Shown one piece after another: positions 51,502 through 58,309 of a DNA stretch of 64,000 nt. Numbering within the stretch: the stretch's first letter is position 1; the number at the start of each line of letters is the position of its first letter. The DNA comes from Arbacia lixula (taxonomy: Eukaryota; Echinodermata; Echinoidea; Arbacioida; Arbaciidae). Under the pieces are notes generated by a model. That model was not told the origin of the DNA, made no database searches, and saw nothing but the letters and a program-made list of their open reading frames with translations. The stretch lies in contig OZ022583.1 in the NCBI GenBank assembly GCA_963669155.1, positions 11,473,116 to 11,537,115 of the forward strand, in the 5' to 3' direction. The position numbers were made by a program, and so were the translations under genes.

Positions 51502-51593
<92 letters not shown>

Positions 51594-54500
51594 CTCTGTT
51601 TCTTTCTCTCCCTACCACCCTCCATCCCTCTCTCTTATTCTACGTCCCTCGCATTTCCCATCCATCTCGTACACGCTACGGTTTGAAAAGCCAATCACCA
51701 TGTCTCCTTCTTTATTGGCATGTTTGTGGAGTGTTAAATACTCTTAATGATAACTGTGGATTTTCGTTGCTTGTCGATTAAAGGAAAAGTCCACCTTGAA
51801 GTAAAGTTGGTTTTAATACAATGAAAAAACATGAACGAAACAAATTAGCGAAGGTTTGATGAATACATCCGTTAAAGAATACGATACTTTTCAAATTCAA
51901 AACTTTTCAAAAGTTTTACGTCATTTGCAAGCTATACTGATAAATATGTTGTGTACTCATTTTTTGGGTTGAAATGTCCATGTTCTCAAAGAACATTTAC
52001 GATTTGACCTTAGCATTTCATTTATCATTAGACACGTGATTCTGCACAGACACTGGAAAATATGGAAAATATTAATTTCTTCATCACAAACCAGAAGAAG
52101 GACAATTTATGGAATCATACAACACATGGATGAGCAGATCGCACATGACGTCACAAAAATTAAAGATTTTTACCAATCACAGCTTTCTTATTCTATGACA
52201 GATTTTCATCAAACCTTATAACGTGTTGCTTTCATTTTTCTTTTATGATTAAAAACACTCAGGGGGGGGGGGGGGGACTTGCCCTTTAAGTCTGAAAATA
52301 GTGTGTAAATCTATCTCTTCAGGTAGAACCCAGCCAAAGAGAACTCCTGCTAAACCGTTTAATGCTCCAATGATTTAGCAACGTTTGGATTAAGGTAACA
52401 AGAGGTACATTGCCATAACGTGAAACCCAAACGGAAGTACAAGATACTACTTTGTTAATGTATATTTTGTTTATAATTCCTTGCACGGGTCTTTCCTCGT
52501 TTGACGGAGTATGCGTTCATTGACCTCTATGCTATTACGAAATGATACTATACAAGAAGAGAGATTTGACGTTAAACACAGGATTGCATCTTCATCCATG
52601 CGCAGAAGAACTCTGTAACCGTCGTGATAATACGTTTTATATTTAGAAGGGGATAAAGTAACAAAAGAATAGAAAAAAAAAGAAACGAACGCACAAACGC
52701 CAAGCCTGGGACTAATACTGTCTTAACAATCTTAACAACCTGACAGGATCTGGTTTGACATGTACTTATTGACACGTCTGTCCACTAAAGAGCTTTTGAT
52801 CAATGAATTGTTATTGTAGTTACTTGCAAAGCAATCAAATCAACTAAATGAACGATTCAAGCGTTCAATAAATCAACCAATCACTCATCAATCAATATAT
52901 TTATGCATTTGTCTATATTGCTACATATTTATTTTTTCATCAATTAATCAATCAATTCATATATCGATCAATCATATTTCAGATGAGATATTTCTTTCAG
53001 TAGATTTAACCCGTTTGTACATGATAGGAACTCCCTATGTCAGAATGATTGACACTTTGAATATGGATGTGCATTAAATGTGTAATAAAGTCAGTAGGAG
53101 TTATCGGTTAGGTGCTGAATGATTGAATACCGTTTATGCGCTTTCATTTTCACTACGCAGATTTACGCACATTTAACCCGTTTGTACAGGTAATAGGGAA
53201 TCCCTATGTTAGAATGACTGACACAATGATTATTGAGTTAACAATATGTCAACCGTCTCTGTACTATATGTGTGCATTAAATGTGTAATAAGTCATAGGC
53301 TTTAGCTGGTTTGGTACGGAAATATTTAATATTGTTTATGTGCTATCATTCTTCGTTACGCAGACGACACCTGCTACTACCCCGTGTACAACCCCGTTAC
53401 TGTAGTAACCAGCCCTGGCTTCCCCGAGCTGTCCAATCACAACACGATATGCTACTACATCGTGCGCGTCCACGGGGCCAAGCAGATCCGAATCTCGTTT
53501 AACAGCCTCAACACCGAGTGGATGAAAGGTAAGGGCCAGATCCATATCACGGTTTAAGGTTTTGTTCTCAATGATGCGTTTTGTCGCTGCTGCTTGTATT
53601 TCTTGGCGCTTGCACGACAATTTTTAAAAATCACCAGAGTGAAGGTGAAAACCTACGTGACATACTCAGCATGATTGTCTTAAAGGTACACGGCAGCGGT
53701 AATCTGGCTTTCATGTGAACGTATTCTAATTCAGAAAAAAAATCAAATACAATATTCTTATTTCATTAAAACACCATTCATCACTGTGTCTGCGTTTGTT
53801 AACACGCAACATATAAATACGTTTACAATTTGTAAAATGTTTTATTACAATGAGTTATACTATCTCAACGCCAAGACTAACAAAAGTTAAAGTTAAAGTT
53901 AAAGTTAAAATTGAAATTAAAGTGTAAGATTACACACAGAGATTACAATTACACTTCACAGTTTGATGTTTATTACATGTTGTGGCGGCAGTAAGTTTCC
54001 TCTTGAAAGTATCGATTTCTTATTTCCCTGTCATCATCCCGCAGATACCATCGAGATCGGGATCGGCAACAACGCCAGCGTAGCCGCCACCACTCACATC
54101 AGAATGGGACACTTCAACGAACGCCTCCCTGATGACGTCACGCTTAACTCCTCATCCATATTCATGATCTACATTACCGATCACAGTATCGTGTCGCATG
54201 GGTTCAACGCGACGATTACAGCAGACTTTGATGATTGTCTGTCGTCTCCATGCATGAACGATGGTCGTTGCGTAGACGAGTTCTTGGCATACCGATGTGA
54301 ATGCCTGCCCTCTACGTCAGGGCATAGATGTGACATTGGTGAGAGTAACGGACAACGATGGAGATTTGTGATTGTTGCTGTTTTGTGTTTCAATGGAAGA
54401 CAGTCATAGTTGATTTCTGTTACCAATCTATGTTTGTCATTGTCAACTTCACAACGAGTGCCCCTTCTCTTCTTTATACAAAGCTTGCCCTGGCTTCTTT

Positions 54501-56901
54501 TCTTTTTTTTTTTTTGGGGGGGGGGGGGGCGGGGGGTAAAGTTAATCAAGATTAATTTCAATAATCAATTCAATTACTTCCATAAGTCGGTGGTTGCACA
54601 CTAATCGAACAACAGAAACAACCAGGTAACTCACTGAAACTTCTAATTCCAGTAATTTGCTTGGTTTGAATTTGTCGTGATTCCATAAATCTAAAAGAAA
54701 ACTTTCAAAGAGGAACTGGGTGATCTCTATCGTCTATGACCTCGCACTGCAATTGTGTCGCCTTGTTTTGGTCCTTGCATATTCATGATTTTCATATGTC
54801 TGATCACTCCTAGATGTGATATCCATCTCCTCGACCTCTGTGAATCTCGGCAGTAATGACGTCATCCTCGACTCATCGTCGTCGTCGAGTCTCGCGAACT
54901 TCACCTTTGACCTCCAGCTTACCGCATCTCCGCTCTCGGCCGACCCCCACCGCACGCTCCAGTCCCACGCCGGCGCTCTCCCGTGGTCCGTCACCGCGTT
55001 CCTGAGCTACGACAGCAGCGGCATCGGGGACCGCATCGGACAAACAACCGTACCCGTCACCCGTGATCAGGCCACATTCTCGCTGGAAAATCACATCACA
55101 TTCACGGAAATCTCGATCACCGACATGAATGTATCCTCATCGAACAACAAGTGCAAAGATATCAGATACTTTTGCGCCATTTTTAATCCAAACGACGATG
55201 CTGTCACTCAATATTCTCAGCCCTCGTCGTCGTCGTCGTCGACAACGGCCGATTTTATCATCCAAGGGGATTCGACTGGGTCCGCTCTCATAGGATGCTC
55301 TGCGGTCACGTGTGAAGGTAATACAATAAAGAGATATAAATCTATGAATATAATGTTTAACACCCTCTGTAAACACATAACGTCTATATTTAGTTGTCAG
55401 ACTTCAAAATTTAATGAAATTTAAAATGCTCGACAAAACATCACTTCCATGTATTGATGAATGTTTGCAAAATATTGTATGTCTATGAATTAGCTAACAT
55501 CGTATAAACCATATTACTCCAAATAGGGGAATCTTTTGGAGTCATTTTAACAAGAATAAAATATTTGGAACCATATCATGCATTTGCTCACCAGCTGAAA
55601 GTGTATTTGTTTTTGTGAGGGCCACAAGTCATGATAGTACGTTGCATTTGCTTTTCATTTGATTTGACCTTTCGCTACCGGCTTCTTCATACGCATTGAC
55701 TATTGTTCTCTGAGTCTTTCATGCAATTTTTAATAATAATTCGTATCCGCAGAAGTTGACGAAGGGTGTACCGGTGAAGACTGTAGGAACCAAGACGAGG
55801 TCTCAAATATTGAACCGACTGATGGTACGAGATAAATATTTACTTTCTCTCTTTTAAAGGTGTTTTAGTTGACACTTTGAATAATAGGCTTAGGCCTATA
55901 GTTGTAAACTTACCACAAAGATTCCCAAGTTCGAATTCTCTAAACCTATCTTCGACATAATTCTCCCCAGTGTCTACATGTCTGTTAAGTCCTGACGCTT
56001 CACAGTTTGTTGTTCTTTCTCCCTCCCTGACTTTCTTTCTGTGTTCCTTTGCCATTCTTCTTTGATTTATTTAAATTGGTTCCCCCCTCCCCCACCCTTC
56101 TTGTTCTGTTTGAATTGTGGCGGAAAAAAATGAACGTAAACCAAGCGCATTCCTTGTAAAATTTAGATTTCATCGTTTTCCTCTATCCATGCAGTCAATG
56201 ATAAATCCCAACTCAGTCCGAGCGGCTACTGGAACAGTCACCATAGCAACCTCATTCTCATTATCATCGTCTGCTTCGTTTCCATGACGCTCATCATCAT
56301 CGTCATCATCGTCCTTTTCAAGAGCCGTGGAAAAGTGTGAGTAAATATTGATACAGGAATGAAAAAAGTGCTAGATATGTGCACCAACACATATTCACAT
56401 ACATATCAGAATATATAAATCATAGTCATGTTAAATCAGGTGAAGTAGAATACTGCAAAAGTGAGCTAGTTCGTCTTCATGTAAAGCCAATTGACCAAGT
56501 CAGGTCATGGATAAAACTTCAAGGAGCAAAAACATACGTCGAATCAAAATCACTCCCGTAAAGGCCGGTTAATCATTTGATCATTATTTTGATAAAGGAG
56601 GTAAGCTTTCGCATGACTACGGCGACCACCGTCTCCTTGTTCAGAACTAGAGTTAGACAAAGCGTCGTCCTGTCATATTTATGTGTATTACTCGTCAAAA
56701 TGGTATCAATGGCGCATACAAAGTTAATTCTCTTTTCTTTGTGTGTTTTCTTCCTGTTCAACGCGACAGAAAATTGATGTTTTTCCAAGCGCCTCCAACG
56801 GCGACAATTACCACAACGCCGGTGGCTCGTTGGCTGGAGATACCAGTAAATACGCAAAGCAGCGCTCACATACTACCACTTAGTGATCAACAGTAAGTTG
56901 A

Positions 56902-56992
<91 letters not shown>

Positions 56993-57456
56993 TGTGTGTA
57001 TGTGTATGTGTGTGTGTGTATGTGTGTGTGCGTGTGTGTGTGGATGTTTGAGTGGATGTTGAGGGGGGGGGGCACCCCTAGAGCACGATTCTACTCTTAC
57101 AATACGTTGACTACTGTCGCCTCTCCTATAATATTTCCAAATTGCATCCATTTAGTTAAACAATACAATGCGTGCCTCCCGGAAGGACAATAGCACTCAT
57201 AATATGTAATGTTCCCGGTTGGTTTCCATGGTAAATCAGTATCTACCAAAAATACTTTCGGTAACACAATGCAAGCCAAGCGATATTCTTTTATGATCCT
57301 CATATATCTTGCTTTCTCATTAGAACATCGTCGACATTGCCAGTGACGTCATCAGACACGGTCGTCGGCATTCTCAACCGAGGGGCAAGTTGCCAATTTG
57401 ATGATCCTCCCCCTCCTTTCTCCGAGCTGGACCAAAAAGAAGCCAGCAAGTACTAA
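25881..57456 (+). CDS. EGF-CUB-EGF single-pass membrane protein, nine exons
   Basis: Exons 25881-25986, 45377-45502, 53364-53528, 54045-54338, 54814-55317, 55753-55824, 56195-56336, 56770-56892 and 57324-57456 join to exactly 555 codons. Seven junctions are phase 1 or consistent, and every donor is GT and acceptor AG. Order: signal peptide 1-33, EGF 36-75, CUB-like 81-192, EGF 197-228, an unrecognised module 231-398, an acidic linker 399-422, a membrane helix 442-464 and a cytoplasmic tail 465-554. N-glycosylation sequons (NGS, NAS, NSS, NAT, NFT, NVS) fit an extracellular front. I know no named orthologue. The likely role is a cell-surface receptor or adhesion protein; the ligand is unknown. 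Start at 25881 was chosen for its ACAATGG context directly before KRRR and the hydrophobic core; in-frame ATGs at 25749 and 25866 have poorer contexts. Confidence 0.85.
26369..26509 (+). repeat. GGGCCCTGTCTTA foldback MITE, copy 2
   Basis: GGGCTCTGTCTTATAAAGATTTGCGATTGGTCGCAACTT at the left pairs with AATCGCAACTCTTCATAGGACTGGTCCC at the right. It matches 15917-16054 over its whole length. Confidence 0.65.
27498..27870 (+). repeat. TTAA-bounded foldback element, family B, copy 1
   Basis: Almost the whole 373 bp is one palindrome. TTAAAGGGCATATACTGTACTGGGAAGGC pairs with the exact inverse ending TATGCCCTTTAA, and the centre is GTTCGGCCCGAAC. TTAA at both ends may include the target duplication. 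No coding capacity. The second copy at 45677-46031 is about 85-90 percent alike by eye. Confidence 0.85.
28365..28760 (+). repeat. (GA)n, then ~115 bp minisatellite with GT/G-rich arms
   Basis: (GA)n at 28385-28446 leads into (GT)n and poly-G. The unit ATTATGTGGAAGTTGAGAG, G-rich stretch, GTGTGC-CCTTGACAA, ATGTCTACATGTATAAGCAT then restarts near 28526, 28633 and 28733. Confidence 0.8.
30720..30896 (+). repeat. (GA)n-rich purine array
   Basis: AGAGAGAG with interruptions, becoming a pure (GA)n at 30857-30895. It lies in intron 1 of the EGF/CUB gene. Confidence 0.85.
31605..31900 (+). repeat. (GAT)n trinucleotide array
   Basis: GATGATGGTGATGAT-type repeats over about 300 bp produce spurious Asp-rich, Met-rich and Ile/His-rich reading frames on the two strands. 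Confidence 0.9.
32080..32545 (+). repeat. Degenerate tandem repeat, ~105-120 bp unit, about 4 copies
   Basis: AAGGTGTTTATTT, GGCTTGAAAAT, CCTCCCTAATCATTATAAT and GATGTAAAATGCTTAACATAA recur in order, with unit starts near 32085, 32160, 32265, 32360 and 32468. Confidence 0.75.
33813..33973 (+). repeat. Flank block A, copied at 43721-43883
   Basis: From CATACTGATTATTTACG through GATGGCTGGATGAGAAGGAA to GATGCGGATGGTGAAAAAGA and GACAAAGAAGA, this block is about 90 percent like 43721-43883. Here it ends at the poly-A end of the Tx1 LINE; in the other copy it runs directly into (GAA)n. Confidence 0.85.
34292..36949 (-). CDS. Tx1-like ORF2, C-terminal part: reverse transcriptase
   Basis: The open frame enters from the insertion edge at 36949 and ends at 34292 (about 885 codons). 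Recognisable blocks are [66 protein letters not shown] and the catalytic YADD in [12 protein letters not shown]. Near the C-terminus [15 protein letters not shown] fits the Cys/His motif of L1/Tx1 proteins. The missing front is at 38714-39961. Confidence 0.9.
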   Translation of the reverse strand: MKDQGEIKAHVRNFYERLYSRIPTDQKSLETILSNLPRLEPEESENLDAPLTLDEITTAVKQLGNNKSPGLDGLSSEFYLTFWPLLKNDLLSVLQYAITSGNLPNSFHKAVITLIPKKGDPADIANWRPVSLLNNDYKIFAKALANRLKLCIGDIIHHDQSYCVPGRTIYDNIILIRDVIHFANCNNFPLAIVNLDQKKAFDNVDHHYLFSTMKAMGIGDFFISCVKLLYKNAEGLVKVCRSLSAPFPFRKGIRQGCPMSGLLYSIAIEPFLHLSRQNLCDSGFTLPNTGTKVSVSAYADDISIFVSSDSGFDTIERVYNIFSTSSNACLNHEKSQGLWLGSWSRRSENPLHFKWNNEGLTFLGVHLGTSNTFINQNWMKCKEKLNKTLTRWTSITHSLSLKGKILVANQLAASKIFHHLATLSPPKSILTELQEMLINFVWSNKRHLLKKQILYQEPNKGGLGLVCLQARVLAFRFAFLQRFLNLSSHPAYALCSYNLKKYKRLNFDFQLFLIETDPKYDTSLPCFYSEVLSAWRSSGAHIESSSFSVNHVLNIPLNYTLLLSCDLNGTMVLPARLFARGIKLVKHLLNLTNGKWLPAENITLTTLLRPSVRLLELELSWMHKKLSNNFPAFFCSNGLRLSGFPLHHLAANILSPYTVKANDNTNFLITSTKRLYHLFNVSTNSLPISSVTHWHDIGILEPSCRVAWSEIYQVPASKKDGDVQFKLLYNVLPSLAVLHHMNPNISSSCGWCGERGTTLHLLFLCPLIQPALGLLHHLLSRLLPTAKLNFELYWTLIPRVRGRCRETVRLSNFLIISLKSTLYWLYRTSHFVDPLPIWTLRIKNKIILDFEFYKLQNNLCAFIKRWSQNNSIFFLDNNTNLTWLI
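36945..36949. repeat. 5 bp target-site duplication of the inner LINE, left copy
   Basis: TTGAT here and at 38709-38713. Counting one copy only, the outer ORF2 codons on the two sides read G-V-I-K-D-Q-G-E without a break in frame. Confidence 0.65.
36950..37891 (+). CDS. Partial reverse transcriptase of the inner LINE
   Basis: About 313 codons from the truncation to the stop at 37889-37891. Motifs are [20 protein letters not shown], the catalytic [39 protein letters not shown] and the C-terminal [15 protein letters not shown]. These are typical of the CR1/Jockey/I group; the exact clade needs a tree. No start codon of its own is expected. The frame is fully open, so the insertion is recent. 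Confidence 0.85.
   Translation, partial: PLKLISCGVPQGSLLGPLLFILYINDLQNSSQILSFICFADDTNLFFSHRNPNTLTLILNNELTHVQSWIHANKLSLNIDKTHYMLLSNSLQVIPNDIIINDINLKQVDSTKFLGLHIDSDLSWKTHINFLCKILSRNTGILNKLKHFFPSHILQTIYSTLISPYLNYGILAWGNSSKLLLDSLFILQKRAIRIVNHAEYLSHTIDLFRNNKILKLIDLFNYNVGIFMHKLSTNELPEVFLQMFTRNNSVHNYPTRQHDAYHLPRTRTIFAQKTIMFTGPKYWNDLPQDVSGCVSLYPFKRKLRMHLLNSYST
36950..38708 (+). mobile_element. 5'-truncated CR1/Jockey-like LINE inserted in the Tx1 LINE
   Basis: 1759 bp on the + strand, starting within the reverse transcriptase just before [14 protein letters not shown] and ending in an AAATTGAAATTGA-type simple tail after an ~815 bp 3' UTR. TTGAT duplications flank it. Endonuclease and the front of the reverse transcriptase are absent, as is usual for 5' truncation during target-primed reverse transcription. 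Confidence 0.85.
38714..39961 (-). CDS. Tx1-like ORF2, N-terminal part: APE endonuclease
   Basis: ATG at 39961, 14 bases past the ORF1 stop and in another frame. About 416 codons to the insertion edge. Endonuclease signatures are [17 protein letters not shown] (catalytic Glu), [22 protein letters not shown] (GDFN), KARLDRFY and the C-terminal [13 protein letters not shown] (SDH). The frame continues across the insertion edge at 38713 into the part ending at 34292. Confidence 0.9.
39975..41516 (-). CDS. Tx1-like ORF1: nucleic-acid-binding protein
   Basis: 513 codons from ATG at 41516 ([12 protein letters not shown]). A folded region near residues 30-205 leads to one CCHC knuckle, [17 protein letters not shown]. 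The rest is a long Pro/Ser/Lys-rich segment and a basic C-terminus. ORF1 of Tx1-clade LINEs binds element RNA and forms the RNP. A longer frame to 41591 lacks an ATG. Confidence 0.85.
   Translation of the reverse strand: MAGAAEQVSRDQPGTSSAKPPVASAGGPIKAVSRSNGISFNAAPDISIHEYIKAFVSTTPANRVLSASRISNQRVAIYLNSKDDVLSAVNNGLTYNNTYIPVSPLVLPTTRLTLSNVYPEIPNDTLTKQISNFCKVVSQIRAIPLGFKDKNLAHIMSFRRHVQVLLNPNVTPPDHINFSHAGANYRVFLSTESVRCFECGETGHISRACKKAARQDGPTIDSQPPTSNKGKSDPKHPPKRSKSAQPNSSATSQHVPARENHESADPSNVGPQPKPVWNHDTIPTVEDSLSTTSQVDAPPNLPKNTNASVCNNHEQNENPTSTPTDTPSNPSNPPKPPPVVSVWGTPPAPTRLFSEVVSKRKQPPAPSSNKTPVLVPLQSPTPPRKLQKKVSTPKMFPSPTPSQASHSAPPTPPTPASTGTIDTDATMWEDTDDDSVDWASSFPSSQGPLSDKELIKFLKTVKARKKPLDVARKFTSNIPGLVRQLRPLRNSPLFQKSTQQRIQKLVRKLEDCA
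41725..41930 (+). repeat. (GAA)n then (GAT)n microsatellite beside the Tx1 LINE
   Basis: A pure GAA run at 41727-41822, interrupted GAA/GGA to about 41880, then GAT repeats to 41923. On the LINE strand this is (TTC)n immediately upstream of its 5' end. Confidence 0.95.
42740..42840 (+). repeat. (GGA)n array
   Basis: GAGGAGGAG repeats for about 100 bp, inside a longer purine-rich stretch to 42920. Confidence 0.9.
43560..43705 (+). repeat. Poly-C and (TC)n array with CAC interruptions
   Basis: Eleven Cs at 43560-43570, then TCTCTCTC with periodic CAC to 43704. Confidence 0.9.
43721..43883 (+). repeat. Flank block A', second copy, without the LINE
   Basis: Matches 33813-33973 up to GACAAAGAAGA and then continues straight into (GAA)n at 43874-43960. 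It looks like the pre-insertion state of the block now carrying the Tx1 LINE. Confidence 0.85.
43866..44045 (+). repeat. (GAA)n array
   Basis: GAA repeats with GGA and AAA interruptions for about 180 bp. They produce spurious poly-Phe and poly-Leu frames on the minus strand. Confidence 0.95.
44890..45110 (+). repeat. Pyrimidine tract with (CTT)n
   Basis: CT-rich sequence with a pure CTT run at 44949-45003. It lies about 270 bp upstream of the first EGF exon. Confidence 0.9.
45238..45324 (+). repeat. (TAG)n array, 29 units, 52 bp before an exon
   Basis: A perfect TAG run ending 52 bp before the EGF exon at 45377. Every unit carries an AG, the core of an acceptor site. Confidence 0.95.
45377..45502 (+). 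CDS. EGF/CUB gene exon 2: first EGF domain
   Basis: Phase 1 to 1, acceptor TGTTCTCAG, donor CTGG/GTAAGC. Six cysteines in EGF order: CLSNPC, GSTC, then YYTCEC and HGTHC. It has the GY-G-HC ending but no D-x-N/D-E calcium-binding start. NGS within the domain is a possible glycosylation site. Confidence 0.9.
45512..45589 (+). repeat. TTAA-ended short element, copy 4
   Basis: 78 bp between TTAACCCTCTCAGTTCC and GAAGGAGTTAA, starting 9 bp after the exon 2 donor. TTTTCCTGGCTTGGTAATGA matches the element at 17323-17402. Confidence 0.6.
45677..46031 (+). repeat. TTAA-bounded foldback element, family B, copy 2
   Basis: 355 bp palindromic element with TTAAAGGGCATATACTGTACTGGGAAG at the left, TTCGGGCCGAAC in the centre and CTTCCCAGTACAGCGTATTCCCTTTAA at the right. 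Homologous along its whole length to 27498-27870. Confidence 0.85.
48040..48670 (+). repeat. (CCAA)n tetranucleotide array with degenerate shoulders
   Basis: Pure CCAA at 48348-48508, with ACCTACCGACC-type degenerate copies for about 300 bp on the left and 150 bp on the right. The minus-strand frame of WLVG repeats is an artefact of the unit. Confidence 0.95.
49139..49229. repeat. Short perfect-arm hairpin element
   Basis: GGGGAGCTCATTTTCTTTGAA pairs with TTCAAAGAAAATGAGTTCC, then CATTTCCCC, with about 40 bp between the arms. Confidence 0.6.
49597..49694 (+). repeat. TTAA-ended short element, copy 5
   Basis: 98 bp between TTAACCCTTTGAGTGCC and GGCATGTTAAGGGTTAA. The ends are inverted repeats. 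Confidence 0.6.
49735..50160 (+). repeat. Degenerate tandem repeat, ~125 bp unit, about 3.3 copies
   Basis: AAGGCATTTTTAGGGCTTGGGATGAATGGAATCGATTAACGAAAAGCA recurs near 49830, 49955 and (diverged) 50115, with ACCCAATAAA and TTAGACTCGATTGTAGGA between. Confidence 0.8.
50940..51660 (+). repeat. ~700 bp polypyrimidine tract with (CT)n and (CTGT)n
   Basis: (CT)n at 51119-51182 and 51272-51317, (CTGT)n at 51502-51534, and (CT)n again at 51535-51590. All in intron 2 of the EGF/CUB gene. It yields Ser/Leu-rich artefact frames. Confidence 0.95.
51779..52289 (+). repeat. AAAGG-type foldback element, family A, copy 2
   Basis: The left arm (TTAAAGGAAAAGTCCACCTTGAAGTAAAGTTGGTTTTA, then GCGAAGGTTTGATGAA) is inverse to the right arm (TTCATCAAACCTTATAACG, then GACTTGCCCTTTAA). 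A poly-G run at 52262-52276 lies inside the right arm. Confidence 0.75.
53364..53528 (+). CDS. EGF/CUB gene exon 3: first half of the CUB-like domain
   Basis: Phase 1 to 1, acceptor GTTACGCAG, donor AAAG/GTAAGG. It encodes [15 protein letters not shown], then [18 protein letters not shown] and IRISFNSL, which follow the CUB pattern of a first Cys, SPGYP, a second Cys with aromatic residues, and an F-x-L strand. Confidence 0.85.
54045..54338 (+). CDS. EGF/CUB gene exon 4: second half of CUB plus second EGF domain
   Basis: Phase 1 to 1, acceptor CATCCCGCAG, donor [39 protein letters not shown] complete the CUB fold and hold its usual D and F-x-S/T-D positions. The domain lacks the second cysteine pair of typical CUBs. 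The EGF that follows reads CLSSPC, DGRC, YRCEC, SGHRC. Confidence 0.88.
54814..55317 (+). CDS. EGF/CUB gene exon 5: unrecognised 168-residue module
   Basis: Phase 1 to 1, acceptor TCACTCCTAG, donor GAAG/GTAATA. The exon encodes one self-contained module with alternating hydrophobic strands ([22 protein letters not shown]), GIGDRIGQ, and four cysteines (CKDIRYFC, then CSAVTC at the end). It is GC-richer than its surroundings. The pattern suggests a beta-sandwich, but I cannot assign a family. Confidence 0.85.
55753..55824 (+). CDS. EGF/CUB gene exon 6: acidic linker
   Basis: A 24-codon exon, phase 1 to 1, encoding [17 protein letters not shown]. The Cys pair may close a small loop just outside the membrane. 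It keeps the frame between the module and the membrane helix. Confidence 0.75.
56195..56336 (+). CDS. EGF/CUB gene exon 7: transmembrane helix
   Basis: Acceptor CCATGCAG, phase 1 in. Encodes [19 protein letters not shown] plus IIVLF (24 residues), followed by the stop-transfer KSRGK. Donor AAGT/GTGAGT at 56336 was chosen over neighbouring GTs because it alone leaves phase 2, which fits the next two exons. Without splicing the frame stops two codons later. Confidence 0.85.
56770..56892 (+). CDS. EGF/CUB gene exon 8: cytoplasmic tail, first part
   Basis: Acceptor CAACGCGACAG, phase 2 in and 2 out, donor AACA/GTAAGT. It encodes [20 protein letters not shown] and then [11 protein letters not shown] to SDQ. 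The exon is also open in another frame to an early TAG, but only this frame joins the terminal exon. The donor lies 12 bp before a long (GT)n array. Confidence 0.75.
56904..57050 (+). repeat. (GT)n array just inside intron 8
   Basis: About 80 bp of pure GT then interrupted GTGTATG/GTGGATG to 57050, and poly-G at 57063-57071. It begins 12 bp after the donor at 56893. Confidence 0.95.
57324..57456 (+). CDS. EGF/CUB gene exon 9: cytoplasmic C-terminus and stop
   Basis: Acceptor TTTCTCATTAG, phase 2 in, TAA at 57454-57456. It encodes [15 protein letters not shown], then [24 protein letters not shown] matches the PPxxF pattern bound by Homer EVH1 domains; this is only a motif match. Confidence 0.85.
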
Positions 57457-57845
57457 TTTTTAAAAGTTGCCATGATCATTTTTAAATACTGTGTGGGCCT
57501 ATATATGAAAAAAAAAATCTCTTCATTGCGTGAAGTAGGATTTAGAACGCTTTTTCGGTCGTTGACAGTTTTTTGAAGTTGACTTAAACGTCTAGGAACG
57601 TGAGTGTATTCAATTAAGTGTTTGACTGCATATACTAATCAACCTGGCTCAGATATATCAACTATATATTGATACATGTGTTATTTTAATCTAATTTTAA
57701 TCCAGATGATTAAAGTCGACTTCAAAGAACAAAGCACTAATCTGTTGTTGATACATATAATAGGAATATAATAATCATATTTTGATAATGTATTTGTGTG
57801 TATTTTACACACCTCGAATTCTAAGATAAAGCTCATGAACATAAA

Positions 57846-57891
57846 AATAAAGTATATACATTGTACCTGAACATGATCACGACTGAATAAA
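57846..57891 (+). terminator. Candidate poly(A) signals of the EGF/CUB gene
   Basis: AATAAA at 57846-57851 and 57886-57891, about 390-430 bp past the stop. Another lies at 58170-58175. Which is used cannot be decided from sequence alone. Confidence 0.45.
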
Positions 57892-58309
57892 AAGATAACA
57901 TATCGCATTGTTTGTTTCATTTTCTTGTAAAGGAAACGGAGTAGGCCTACACTTACTGGCGTTAAGCCACTGGAACCACAAGCATTGCCATAGATACCAA
58001 ATATCATGCTGAAGTGTATCACTTAACTTCGAAATACTAATCATCTTTTTTGTTTTCTGTCATATCCAAATCATGCTGCATGTTTCTCTTCTAAGTGACT
58101 GGTTTGTACTGTATACTGCCATTGCGCACTACATCATTGTACATACATGTATCTAAGTTATGAGAAGTCAATAAAAGATACCACGGACTTGACTGTAAGA
58201 CAAAGTGTAAAAGTGCCATGTCATGTGTGTACATGTATTTATATATTGATTGAAAACTGACTTCTCTGGAAATCGAACCCTGGCTTTTGGTTTAAAACGT
58301 CAAAATGAC

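Noticed and set aside
58255-58300. AATCGAACCCTGG, resembling an inverted tRNA B box
   Set aside because: No A box at the right distance on the minus strand and no stems; not called as tRNA or SINE.
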